Shown piece after piece: positions 1 through 6,693 of a DNA stretch of 22,274 nucleotides. The notes beneath the pieces were generated by a model. The model searched no databases. It worked only from the letters and a program-made list of their open reading frames with translations, and was not told the origin of the DNA. Source of the DNA: a virus; the IMG/VR virus record IMGVR_UViG_3300048061_000305, positions 1 through 22,274 of that record; one strand, given 5' to 3'. The number at the start of each line of letters is the position of its first letter. Position 1 is the stretch's first letter. The translations under genes were made by a program, and so were the position numbers.

Positions 1-555
1 ATAGTTCCTAATAATTACTGGAACTTTATTAAAACCAAATTCTCCTAGGTATTCAAAAAGTAACACCGGAGGAGGTGTACCATAATATCCAGATTTGACA
101 GCAGAGTCTCCATAGAATGCTTTAGTAACACTTCTAAGAAAATGGAAAATGGCTAACATATATTGTCCTTCTTCTACTGTATTTGCAGTAAACACACCTG
201 TAATAGGTAATGTTGTAGGTCTACTATTAATATATGTGTAAAAAGGATAGTTTGAACCGTGTTGCATCGACTCGTTGTAATCGACACTAGCCTGCAAAAA
301 GATATCAGGTGTATAAGGATAGACTATTCCGCCTCTTTCTTGTAAAGGCTTTAATACACTATCTGTTATCTCTTTTGTTGGGTCATCGGGATCTACGAGC
401 CCGTAAGCCCATTTCTCTCCGCCTTTCTTAGGACGAATCCTTGCTCGCCAATCTTTTTTATCAAATTGTGTTCCATCACTCGCTTGAACGAATTGAGAAA
501 ACTCATCGCCGCCACCTATTTGTAAGCCTTGATTGAATTCTGTTTCATTTGCCAT
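1..555 (-). CDS. Partial virion structural protein, possibly baseplate/tail-tube cap (gp48-like)
   Basis: I translated this by hand on the minus strand: 185 codons run without a stop from an ATG at 555-553 to the window edge, so the C-terminus is missing. AGGAGA (complement of about 561-566) lies 5 nt upstream of the ATG, and a late promoter octamer lies just beyond it. The protein begins MANETEFNQG and later has the stretches SNYPFYTYINSR, ITGVFTANTVEEGQY, LAIFHFLRSVTK and GTPPPVLLF followed by NKVPVIIRNY. This pattern (a beta-rich segment, an FT-x-T-x2-E-x6-HFLR helix, then PPPVL) resembles tail-tube-like baseplate proteins of marine T4-like phages, and I infer a role near gp48/gp54. The reading frame is secure; the product name is tentative. 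Confidence 0.6.
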   Translation of the reverse strand, partial: MANETEFNQGLQIGGGDEFSQFVQASDGTQFDKKDWRARIRPKKGGEKWAYGLVDPDDPTKEITDSVLKPLQERGGIVYPYTPDIFLQASVDYNESMQHGSNYPFYTYINSRPTTLPITGVFTANTVEEGQYMLAIFHFLRSVTKAFYGDSAVKSGYYGTPPPVLLFEYLGEFGFNKVPVIIRNY

Positions 556-572
556 ATTAGTCTCCTATAACA

Positions 573-590
573 TATTTATCACGATAAATA
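573..590. promoter_or_regulatory. Back-to-back divergent late promoters
   Basis: The 18 nt TATTTATCACGATAAATA hold two copies of GATAAATA facing away from each other, minus strand at 573-580 and plus strand at 583-590, separated by 2 bp. The octamer matches the T4 late promoter (TATAAATA) except at the first base. The minus copy lies 18 nt before the 555 start codon, so its transcript would have a leader of about a dozen bases. The plus copy would add late transcription across gp55. Assignment rests on the motif and on its recurrence before other structural genes. Confidence 0.6.
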
Positions 591-630
591 ATAGTACGTT
601 TTAATTATTAGTATGAATATAAGAAAACAG

Positions 631-659
631 TTGACTTTTACCACTTTCGGTACTATAAT
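631..659 (+). promoter_or_regulatory. Sigma-70-type promoter before gp55
   Basis: TTGACT at 631-636 and TATAAT at 654-659 are separated by 17 nt, a near-consensus host sigma-70 promoter. Transcription would begin near 666, just ahead of the AGGAG at 670-674 that serves gp55. It likely drives the gp55-gp47-gp46-GIY-YIG cluster with host polymerase early in infection. Confidence 0.8.
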
Positions 660-679
660 GCTGTTTAACAGGAGATTTT

Positions 680-1552
680 ATGACTACACCACAACCAAAG
701 AAAGTCAATTATTTGAACAACAAAGATATCCTTAAACAGATACATGCAAGTAAAATGTCTTACTGCTATGTTCAGGACGACAAATATTTTAACGTTGACC
801 TTATATTAGACGACGTTAAAAAAATTAATAAAACAGCAATTAGTGAAGCACGAGCCAATCGTGCATCTAAAGTTCAATCAGAAGGCTATCAAAAAGCAAT
901 GGCAGAAGGAGGCTGGGATAAAAAACCTAAGCAGAAAGATTTTGCTATTGATCCTGAGTCTGTACCAGTAGATGAATTGGTATTCAGGGTAATGGGATAT
1001 GACCATATTCCGGATGAGCCTGGCAGAAAGAAAACTACAAAAACTATTGCAGACACAAAAGCAAAGTTAAACTTTCCACCTTTTAAACATTATATTTTAG
1101 ATAGTGCTGGAAGTAATCCTAGAGAAGTTGCTAGAAGTCATTGGGTAGGTGGACTACACAATGGACATTTTTCAGTTGACCATGGCAAGATTACTAACAC
1201 ATTAGGTAGCATGTTTATGAAACTTGTCGAGCGATACAGTCAACGAGGTAACTGGAGAGGTTACACTTATGTAGACGAAATGCGTGGACAAGCATTAGTG
1301 CAACTTGCACAAATAGGACTACAGTTTAACGAAGCAAAATCAGATAATCCATTTGCATATTATACTGCAACAGTTAATAACAGTTTCACAAGAGTTTTAA
1401 ATTTAGAGAAACGTAATCAAAACATTAGAGACGACATATTAATTGAGTCAGGACATTTACCAAGTTACGGAAGACAGATTGCTCACGAAAATGCTATGAA
1501 AGAACTTCGTTCAGCGGCTGAAACTGAAGTAGAAAATACAAATACCGAGTAA
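680..1552 (+). CDS. 55: Late-transcription sigma factor gp55
   Basis: This protein is expected to replace host sigma on RNA polymerase and direct it to late promoters of the TATAAATA type. The N-terminus VNYLNNKDILKQI parallels the T4 gp55 start (NYVNNKELL). The C-terminal half carries the sigma-like core: RYSQRGNWRGYTYVDEM, then FNEAKSDNPFAYYTATVNNS and a basic helix, matching the T4 region FSGYTQ ... KYKNPHAY ... FNAFV. T4 gp55 is about 185 aa; this one is 290 aa. Much of the extra length lies between the N-terminal motif and the sigma core, roughly residues 40-165, and includes a PFKHYILD segment and SHWVGGLHNGHFSVDHGK. The start has AGGAG 5 nt upstream and a sigma-70 promoter just before it. 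gp47 follows after 8 nt. Its predicted target octamer occurs before structural genes in this same window. Confidence 0.9.
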   Translation: MTTPQPKKVNYLNNKDILKQIHASKMSYCYVQDDKYFNVDLILDDVKKINKTAISEARANRASKVQSEGYQKAMAEGGWDKKPKQKDFAIDPESVPVDELVFRVMGYDHIPDEPGRKKTTKTIADTKAKLNFPPFKHYILDSAGSNPREVARSHWVGGLHNGHFSVDHGKITNTLGSMFMKLVERYSQRGNWRGYTYVDEMRGQALVQLAQIGLQFNEAKSDNPFAYYTATVNNSFTRVLNLEKRNQNIRDDILIESGHLPSYGRQIAHENAMKELRSAAETEVENTNTE

Positions 1553-1560
1553 CATAATAT

Positions 1561-2580
1561 ATGGCAAACCTTTTTGAAAGGGCCGCATGTTTTACTGATA
1601 TACATTACGGCTTAAAACAAAATAGTAGGCAACACCTACAAGATTGTCAAAACTACATTGACTGGTTTATTGCAGAAGCAAAAGCCAGAGATTGTGAGAC
1701 ATGTATCTTTTTAGGTGATTGGCATCATCACAGAGCAAGTATTAATATTGCTACTATGAATGCAACTATTAGAGACTTAAAAAAATTAAACGAATCGTTT
1801 GAAACTGTTTACATGATTTTAGGTAATCATGATTTATATTATAGAGAAAAACGTGACCTAAACAGTATTGAGTTTGCTAGAGATTTACCTAACATTGTAA
1901 TGATAGATGAACATTTTTTACAAGATGATGTTGCTATTATACCTTGGCTAGTAGGTGATGAGTACAAACAAGTTGCTAAAATGAAATGCAAATATATGTT
2001 TGCACATTTTGAATTACCTTATTTTAAAATGAATGCAATGATTGAAATGCCGGACCATGGTGGTATAAACGATAAAATGTTAAGTGGTCCAGAATATGTG
2101 TTTAGTGGTCACTTTCACAAACGACAATACAAGAACAACATACATTATATAGGTAATGCTTTCCCACACAATTATTCAGATGCAGGTGATAACGAACGTG
2201 GTGCTATGTTTTTAACATGGGGAGAAGAACCTGTATATGTTAATTGGGATAACTGTCCTAAATATGTTACAATGGGACTTAGGCAACTATTAGAAAAGCC
2301 AGAAAATTATTTAGACTCACAAACACATGCTAGAATAAAATTAGATGTAAACATTAGTTACGAAGAAGCAAATTTTATTAGAGAAACATTTGCGGAAAAT
2401 TTTAAAGTTAGAGAAATACAACTACTGCCTGTAAAAGAAGATGAGGAAGTATTTGAAGGTGGTGAAATACAGTTTGAAAGTGTGGACCAAATTGTTATAC
2501 AGCAACTAGAAACTATAGAAAGTAATTTAGTTGACACCCAAGAACTAATAGAGATTTACAGGAGTTTGGAAACCCTATAA
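1561..2580 (+). CDS. 47: Recombination nuclease subunit gp47 (Mre11-like)
   Basis: This is the phosphoesterase subunit of the gp46/gp47 complex, the phage counterpart of Rad50/Mre11 and SbcC/SbcD. It resects double-strand ends for recombination-dependent replication. The metallophosphoesterase motifs are present in order: D13-x-H15 (TDIHYG), GDWHHH with D53, GNHD at 88-91, H149 in AHFE, and GHFH at 183-186. The length of 339 aa equals that of T4 gp47. The C-terminal third, rich in acidic residues, is the expected partner-binding region. The ATG follows the gp55 stop by 8 nt with only a weak Shine-Dalgarno, so translation is probably coupled. The stop overlaps the gp46 start by one base (TAATG), as expected for two subunits of one complex. 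Confidence 0.95.
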   Translation: MANLFERAACFTDIHYGLKQNSRQHLQDCQNYIDWFIAEAKARDCETCIFLGDWHHHRASINIATMNATIRDLKKLNESFETVYMILGNHDLYYREKRDLNSIEFARDLPNIVMIDEHFLQDDVAIIPWLVGDEYKQVAKMKCKYMFAHFELPYFKMNAMIEMPDHGGINDKMLSGPEYVFSGHFHKRQYKNNIHYIGNAFPHNYSDAGDNERGAMFLTWGEEPVYVNWDNCPKYVTMGLRQLLEKPENYLDSQTHARIKLDVNISYEEANFIRETFAENFKVREIQLLPVKEDEEVFEGGEIQFESVDQIVIQQLETIESNLVDTQELIEIYRSLETL

Positions 2581-4349
2581 TGTTAACGATTAAAAATGTA
2601 ACAGCAAAGAATTTTATGAGTGTTGGAAACAACACACAGGCAGTAACGTTTGATACTGAGCAACTTACTCTTGTTCTCGGACATAATCTAGACTTGGGTG
2701 GTGATGGTAGTAGAAACGGTACAGGTAAAACTACTATTATTAATGCACTTAGTTACGGACTTTACGGAGAAGCACTAACAAATATCAGACGTGATAACTT
2801 AATTAACAAAACAAATGGTAAAGGCATGATTGTTACCGTGGACTTTGATATCGATGGACGTGAATATCGTATCGAACGAGGCAGACGTCCTAATACTCTA
2901 AAATTTTATATTGATGGTGTTGAAAATGCAGATGACGAACAGCAAGGCGACAGCAGAGAAACACAAAAAGAAATAGAAAGAGTAATAGGTTTTCCGCATA
3001 ATATGTTTAAGCACTTGATTGCACTAAACACATACACGGAACCGTTCCTTAGTATGAAAACCAATGACCAACGTGATATGATTGAGCAGTTGTTAGGTAT
3101 TACAGAAATTAGTGAGAAGGCAGAATTACTTAAAGAACTTTTAAAAGGCACAAAAGATAATATTAAGGAAGAAGAACTTAGAATACAGGCAGTTAATAAT
3201 GCAAACAAACGTATCCAGAAAAATATTGAAGAAATAGAAAGCAGAAGTAAAGCATGGAACAAAAATAAATCGGATAAAGTTAATGCCCTACAGAATAGTT
3301 TAGACACCTTAAAAGAAACAGATATTGAACGTGAGTTAGAAAAACACAGAGCAATGGATGTTATTAGCAAACAATATGCTCAAATGCAAGGACTAAACAG
3401 TGAACTATCTCAACTTGTAACTAGTAGCAAACGAAGTACTAGCACATTAGACACACTTAAAGAGAATATACAAAAAGCAGAAGACGGTGTATGCCCTGCA
3501 TGTGGACAAGAAACAGCACACTTAGAAACACATGAAGAGTACACAGCAGAACTTAAAGAGAAAGAACAAAAAGAAATAGATTATTTTGCAGATTTAGAAA
3601 TTAAAATTACAGATGTGAAAGGAAAACTACAAGATATAGGAGAGTTGCCTGAATCTCCTATTACATTTTATTCTAGTATGGAAGATGCGTTACAGCACAG
3701 ACACAATCTAGAAACAATTACTGCTCAAATCGAAGAAAATATTAAAGATACAAATCCTTACACAGAACAAGTAGAGCAACTTCAAGATACAGGATTAGAA
3801 GATGTTAGTTATGACACAATGAATGAACTAACTAGACTAAAAGACCATCAAGAATTCCTATATAAATTATTAACAAGTAAAGACAGTTTTATAAGAAAGA
3901 AAATTATTGACCAAAACTTACAATATTTAAATTATAGATTAGGTTACTATTTAGAAAAATTAGGACTACCACATGATGTTAAATTTAACTCAGACTTATC
4001 TGTAGATATTACAGAGTACGGAAGAGATTTAGACTTTGATAATCTAAGTAGAGGTGAGCGTAATAGACTTATACTTGGTATGAGTTGGGCATTCCGTGAC
4101 ATCTACGAGAGTCTTAACCAGCCTATGAACTTAATGTGTATTGATGAACTTGTAGATTCGGGAATGGATACAACTGGTGTAGAAAGTGCATTAGCCGTTC
4201 TCAAAAAAATGGGAAGAGAGTCGAAGAAAAATGTATTCTTAATATCTCACAAAGAAGAATTACAAGGAAGAGTTAGCAATGTTTTATATGTTGTAAAAGA
4301 AGGTGGGTTCACTTCTTATGCAAACGATATAGAAATATTGGATAACTAA
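2580..4349 (+). CDS. 46: Recombination nuclease subunit gp46 (Rad50-like ATPase)
   Basis: This SMC-family ATPase works with gp47 in end resection. The Walker A loop is SRNGTGKTT at residues 44-52, in which Ser replaces the first Gly of the usual GxxxxGK(S/T). A long charged, helical coiled-coil region spans about 160-460 and is split by a zinc hook CPAC at 305-308. The C-terminal ATPase half has the signature LSRGERNRL near 490 and Walker B LMCIDELVD near 520, then an SHKEE switch region. The length of 589 aa is close to T4 gp46 (560 aa). The ATG overlaps the gp47 stop by one base. The minus-strand frame inside the coiled coil (2906-3370) is a shadow. Confidence 0.96.
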   Translation: MLTIKNVTAKNFMSVGNNTQAVTFDTEQLTLVLGHNLDLGGDGSRNGTGKTTIINALSYGLYGEALTNIRRDNLINKTNGKGMIVTVDFDIDGREYRIERGRRPNTLKFYIDGVENADDEQQGDSRETQKEIERVIGFPHNMFKHLIALNTYTEPFLSMKTNDQRDMIEQLLGITEISEKAELLKELLKGTKDNIKEEELRIQAVNNANKRIQKNIEEIESRSKAWNKNKSDKVNALQNSLDTLKETDIERELEKHRAMDVISKQYAQMQGLNSELSQLVTSSKRSTSTLDTLKENIQKAEDGVCPACGQETAHLETHEEYTAELKEKEQKEIDYFADLEIKITDVKGKLQDIGELPESPITFYSSMEDALQHRHNLETITAQIEENIKDTNPYTEQVEQLQDTGLEDVSYDTMNELTRLKDHQEFLYKLLTSKDSFIRKKIIDQNLQYLNYRLGYYLEKLGLPHDVKFNSDLSVDITEYGRDLDFDNLSRGERNRLILGMSWAFRDIYESLNQPMNLMCIDELVDSGMDTTGVESALAVLKKMGRESKKNVFLISHKEELQGRVSNVLYVVKEGGFTSYANDIEILDN

Positions 4350-4354
4350 TATGC

Positions 4355-4780
4355 ATGAGCGATTGGACATATCAAGGTAAAAAAGTAGACAGCATACCAG
4401 AATGGTGTGAAGGATTTGTATACCTAATTACCAATACTAAGAATGGTAAAAAGTATATAGGCAAAAAACTAGCAAAGTTCAAAACAACCAAACCGCCCTT
4501 AAAAGGCAGAAAGAATAAACGTAGAGGCACAAAAGAAAGTGACTGGCGTACTTATTGGGGTAGTTCGGATCACTTACTAAACGATGTTGTAGCACAAGGC
4601 GAGAAACAATTTACTAGAGAGATATTAGAGTATTGTGCCACTAGAGGCGTAATGAGTTATGTTGAAGCAGAGTTACAATTTAAACATAAAGTGTTGCTAA
4701 CTGACGATTACTACAACGGAATTATCAACTGTCGCATAGGTGGTTCAAAAATCCTTAAAGAAAGTTTGAAAGATAGATAA
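4355..4780 (+). CDS. GIY-YIG family nuclease-like protein
   Basis: This is a 141 aa protein with a single GIY-YIG-type domain. The paired motif appears as GFVYLI and KKYIGKK near residues 20-40. It is followed by a basic insert (KPPLKGRKNKRRG), then SDWRTYWGSS, a candidate catalytic Glu in VEAELQFKHKVL, and a C-terminal YYNGIINCRIGG with the expected Asn. Such proteins cut DNA as homing or repair nucleases. There is no recognisable separate DNA-binding domain, so whether it homes is unclear. It begins 5 nt after the gp46 stop and probably belongs to the gp55-gp47-gp46 transcript. An earlier ATG at 4351 is in another frame and stops within ten codons. A gene-free structured region follows directly, which matters if the two form a mobile unit. 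Confidence 0.75.
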   Translation: MSDWTYQGKKVDSIPEWCEGFVYLITNTKNGKKYIGKKLAKFKTTKPPLKGRKNKRRGTKESDWRTYWGSSDHLLNDVVAQGEKQFTREILEYCATRGVMSYVEAELQFKHKVLLTDDYYNGIINCRIGGSKILKESLKDR

Positions 4781-5253
4781 CTATTTGCTGACTAACACAT
4801 AATAGACACCACGTCATACTCACAAGGCACACACGGCACACATAGGACTATACACCTGCCCCAACCGAGGCATATTAAATCGGTCTCTTTGACAATCCAG
4901 TAATCCTGGTGCGGGAACTAGAGATGTATAGCGGCAAAGATACAAACACACGACAAACAGTATTAAAAGGATGTAGGCTCTGAGAAAAAGCAACCTACAA
5001 GTTAGTGTAACTAAACTCTTCAAGGTTATATTAATTTCCGTGAGATTCGAGACGGTAGTGTATGGGGACAAAAAGCTCACTGGTTCCTAAAAGCACCCGA
5101 GATAGAGATGGCGATGCTCATCATGATGACATCACATTGTTCTCCTTGCTTAAGGAGAATTATGGCTTAACTTTCATGATAACGTTTATCGTGTTAAAAA
5201 AATTTCCAACAAGAAATGAAATGAATGAAATGAATGAATTTAGTAGTTGGAAA
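4781..5253. ncRNA. Gene-free, G+C-rich region with many stem-loops; candidate structured RNA
   Basis: No convincing protein gene lies here. By my count 4801-5160 is about 43% G+C, while the flanking genes look close to one third. Inverted repeats include ACCGA/TCGGT (4864-4868 with 4880-4884), CCAG/CTGG (4897-4900 with 4906-4909), TGTAGG/CCTACA (4972-4977 with 4994-4999), AGTTA/TAACT (5000-5004 with 5008-5012), CCGT/ACGG (5038-5041 with 5052-5055), the 12-nt palindrome TCATCATGATGA (5118-5129), a perfect 8-bp hairpin (5140-5159) and CATGATAA/TTATCGTG (5175-5193). In AT-rich genomes, local G+C rise plus hairpins often marks functional RNA. I recognise no tRNA, tmRNA, RNase P RNA or group I intron core. 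Strand and ends are unknown. Confidence 0.35.
5140..5170 (+). promoter_or_regulatory. Hairpin burying a Shine-Dalgarno before a two-codon ORF
   Basis: TTCTCCTT (5140-5147) pairs perfectly with AAGGAGAA (5152-5159) around the loop GCTT. The right arm contains a strong Shine-Dalgarno, AAGGAG. An ATG follows at 5162-5164, but the next codons are GCT and then the stop TAA (5168-5170). The hairpin is not followed by a T-run, so it does not look like a terminator. It may be a translation-control element, or one stem of a larger RNA. Confidence 0.35.
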
Positions 5254-5268
5254 AGACACGAAGTGTCT
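5251..5268 (-). terminator. Weak intrinsic terminator for the minus-strand pair
   Basis: Read on the minus strand, AGACAC, loop TTC and GTGTCT (5268-5254) form a 6-bp hairpin followed by four T. It overlaps the TAG stop of the gene ending at 5267. The T-run is short, so termination may be partial. Confidence 0.45.
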
Positions 5269-5791
5269 AAAGTATTGTATCTAAATATGCTATAGTATCT
5301 TTATAGTTCTTCCGCAAGTTAATAGAAAACATTTTAGATTCTTTATTAACTTGTCTCATATCACTTCCATGTGACTTTTGAACATTTAACACAAGACATT
5401 GTCCAGGGTTTATGAATTTTGATTCTGTCTTCTTTCCGTGGGTAATAGATATAGGGTGTTGTTCTAGATTAAACAAAATATTACATTTACGCACAAACGG
5501 ATTACTTTCCCAGCCAATTAAAAAGTCTTCATGATTTTTAACTTGCTGATTTGCAGGAACAGTTTCAAACCCCACACTATGTTCTTCTGTAACTTCTATA
5601 GGACTTAATAATTTTTGTACAGTTTCTAGACAAGATAAGTCTTTTAACATTAATATATCTTGAATAATATCATTTCTGTCTGGATCGTTGTGCATGTAAA
5701 ATTCGTGCGTAGGTGTCGTGCTTTCTATTTCTTCTTTTAGTTCTAGAATTGCTTGTATGTCTAATGGGAAATTGTATACTTTACTAAACAC
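5267..5791 (-). CDS. Unknown protein, paralogue of its upstream neighbour
   Basis: This is a 174 aa protein with no signal peptide or membrane segment. The start is GTG at 5791-5789, with AAAGGAG about 8 nt upstream, and it overlaps the end of the preceding minus-strand gene by 8 nt. Its second half aligns by eye with the neighbour: an NQQVKNHEDFLIG segment against NQILDGHIDHIR, then RKCNILFNL against RKSNLLINV, then GQCLVLNVQKSHGS against GDMFLLNTRKEHGS, ending in FSINLRK against LTINTRQ. The alternating strands and the G-x4-LN-x3-HGS element resemble double-stranded beta-helix proteins such as 2OG-Fe(II) oxygenases or cupins. I see no HxD iron motif, so enzymatic function is unproven. The pair looks like an old tandem duplication. 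Confidence 0.75.
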   Translation of the reverse strand: MFSKVYNFPLDIQAILELKEEIESTTPTHEFYMHNDPDRNDIIQDILMLKDLSCLETVQKLLSPIEVTEEHSVGFETVPANQQVKNHEDFLIGWESNPFVRKCNILFNLEQHPISITHGKKTESKFINPGQCLVLNVQKSHGSDMRQVNKESKMFSINLRKNYKDTIAYLDTIL

Positions 5792-6227
5792 CTAATTGCT
5801 CCTTTGCTTTCCAAAAATCTTGCCTTGTATTTATTGTTAAAAATTTATAGTTGTACGAGTGTGTATTTTCGGACCCATGTTCTTTCCTGGTGTTTAACAA
5901 AAACATATCTCCGTGTTTTAATATCACAGTTTCTTTCACGTCATTGTTGTGATGGAATATACTTGCAGTATTTCCTACGTTAATTAACAAATTACTTTTT
6001 CTTATATGGTCTATGTGACCGTCTAATATTTGATTTGCAGGAATAGTTTCTGCTCCAATTAAATGCTCATCTAGTAAGTTAAACTGTTCTATAAATTCTG
6101 CAGGAAACCATTTTGTTGTTTTGATTCTTTCTATAGGAAAAACACATTGTATAACATTGTTGTATTCAAATTCCCATCTCCCAAAACCCTTAGTTTCTAA
6201 CAGGTTAGTGAATATATCCTTGTACAT
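5784..6227 (-). CDS. Unknown protein, possible double-stranded beta-helix fold
   Basis: I place the start at the ATG 6227-6225 (MYKDIFTNLL, 147 aa). The frame could reach an in-frame TTG at 6245, but the late-type octamer at 6233-6240 lies between the two, so a transcript from that promoter would begin at or next to the ATG. No Shine-Dalgarno is visible, which suggests leaderless translation or another promoter. The protein shares its C-terminal half with its downstream neighbour (NLLINV, GDMFLLNTRKEHGS, LTINTRQ). The segment SIFHHNNDV is histidine-rich. The fold guess (cupin or 2OG-oxygenase-like) rests on the strand pattern and the G-x4-LN-x3-HGS element only. It is transcribed divergently from the SWIM/lipoprotein pair. 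Confidence 0.75.
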   Translation of the reverse strand: MYKDIFTNLLETKGFGRWEFEYNNVIQCVFPIERIKTTKWFPAEFIEQFNLLDEHLIGAETIPANQILDGHIDHIRKSNLLINVGNTASIFHHNNDVKETVILKHGDMFLLNTRKEHGSENTHSYNYKFLTINTRQDFWKAKEQLGV

Positions 6228-6232
6228 ACCAG

Positions 6233-6240
6233 TATTTATG
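6233..6240 (-). promoter_or_regulatory. Late-type promoter octamer
   Basis: CATAAATA on the minus strand differs from the T4 late octamer only in the first base. It lies 5 nt upstream of the ATG at 6227, which would give an almost leaderless transcript for the minus-strand pair. The close spacing and missing Shine-Dalgarno make this less certain than the other sites. Confidence 0.35.
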
Positions 6241-6305
6241 TACAATATTTGTATAAAATGCTAGGTTTGTGGTAAAAAAGTTACCAGAAAAAGTGGTAAA
6301 AAAAC

Positions 6306-6333
6306 TTGACAATGCACTAGATTTCTGTATAAT
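6306..6333 (+). promoter_or_regulatory. Consensus sigma-70 promoter before SWIM/lipoprotein genes
   Basis: TTGACA (6306-6311) and TATAAT (6328-6333) are both exact consensus, with a 16-nt spacer. Transcription would start near 6340. It should be read by unmodified host polymerase and therefore act early. It also shows that an ATG at 6337 cannot be the true start of the next gene. Confidence 0.88.
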
Positions 6334-6363
6334 AGTATGTATATTAAAAGATGTAGGAGCGTC

Positions 6364-6693
6364 ATGATAGATATATTGCAAGAAGTAACAGACTGGGGCA
6401 AATACAAGGTAAACAATGGCATTTACCATGTTAACGGCGCCGGTAAGTTAATAGCATACCAACCAAACAAAGATGCTGAAATACAGGTATTAAATGTGCC
6501 TAGTAATCAGTTTAGTAAAGCAAGACGTAAGTTTGTTAAAATAGGCGAAAGAGCAGAAGAAGTACCTAGTCATGTTATTGAAGTGACTGGATCTAAGGGC
6601 AACATTTATTTCGTAGATACGGAAAAACGTACTTGTACTTGCCCAGGTTTTACATACAGAGGAGACTGTAAACATGTTAAAGAATATTGCTAG
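6364..6693 (+). CDS. Small SWIM zinc-finger protein
   Basis: This is a 109 aa protein whose C-terminus is a SWIM zinc finger. The motif CTCPGF-x5-CKH gives the pattern CxC-x8-CxH, with the ligands two Cys, then Cys and His. SWIM domains bind DNA or protein partners and occur in recombination and transposase-associated proteins. The N-terminal part (about 75 aa) has alternating strand-like segments and a basic patch KARRKFVK, with no family I recognise. I use the ATG at 6364, which has AGGAG at 6354-6358, rather than the ATG at 6337, which sits at the promoter. The last 20 nt overlap the lipoprotein gene, so both proteins come from one early-type transcript. Confidence 0.75.
   Translation: MIDILQEVTDWGKYKVNNGIYHVNGAGKLIAYQPNKDAEIQVLNVPSNQFSKARRKFVKIGERAEEVPSHVIEVTGSKGNIYFVDTEKRTCTCPGFTYRGDCKHVKEYC

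Noticed and set aside
104-108. Avoidance of GANTC (CcrM-type site)
   Set aside because: GANTC occurs, for example GAGTC here, so there is no clear absence comparable to GCWGC.
4820-5080. 86-codon minus-strand ORF
   Set aside because: Cys/Leu-rich chance frame with no ribosome site, overlapping the hairpin-rich region.
5041-5110. tRNA- or tmRNA-like words (GATTCGAGACGG, AGCTCACTGGTT)
   Set aside because: The arms do not pair into a cloverleaf or a tmRNA acceptor domain, and no CCA-type end is present.
5062-5295. 77-codon plus-strand ORF in the structured region
   Set aside because: No Shine-Dalgarno, unusual composition, runs into the opposing gene and ends in a short ATGA-type repeat; better explained as chance within a non-coding region.
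6228-6245. TTG at 6245 as the start of the minus-strand gene
   Set aside because: It lies upstream of the late octamer and lacks a Shine-Dalgarno; the ATG at 6227 is preferred.
6337-6363. Earlier ATG for the SWIM gene
   Set aside because: It lies at or before the predicted transcription start and lacks a Shine-Dalgarno; the ATG at 6364 has AGGAG.
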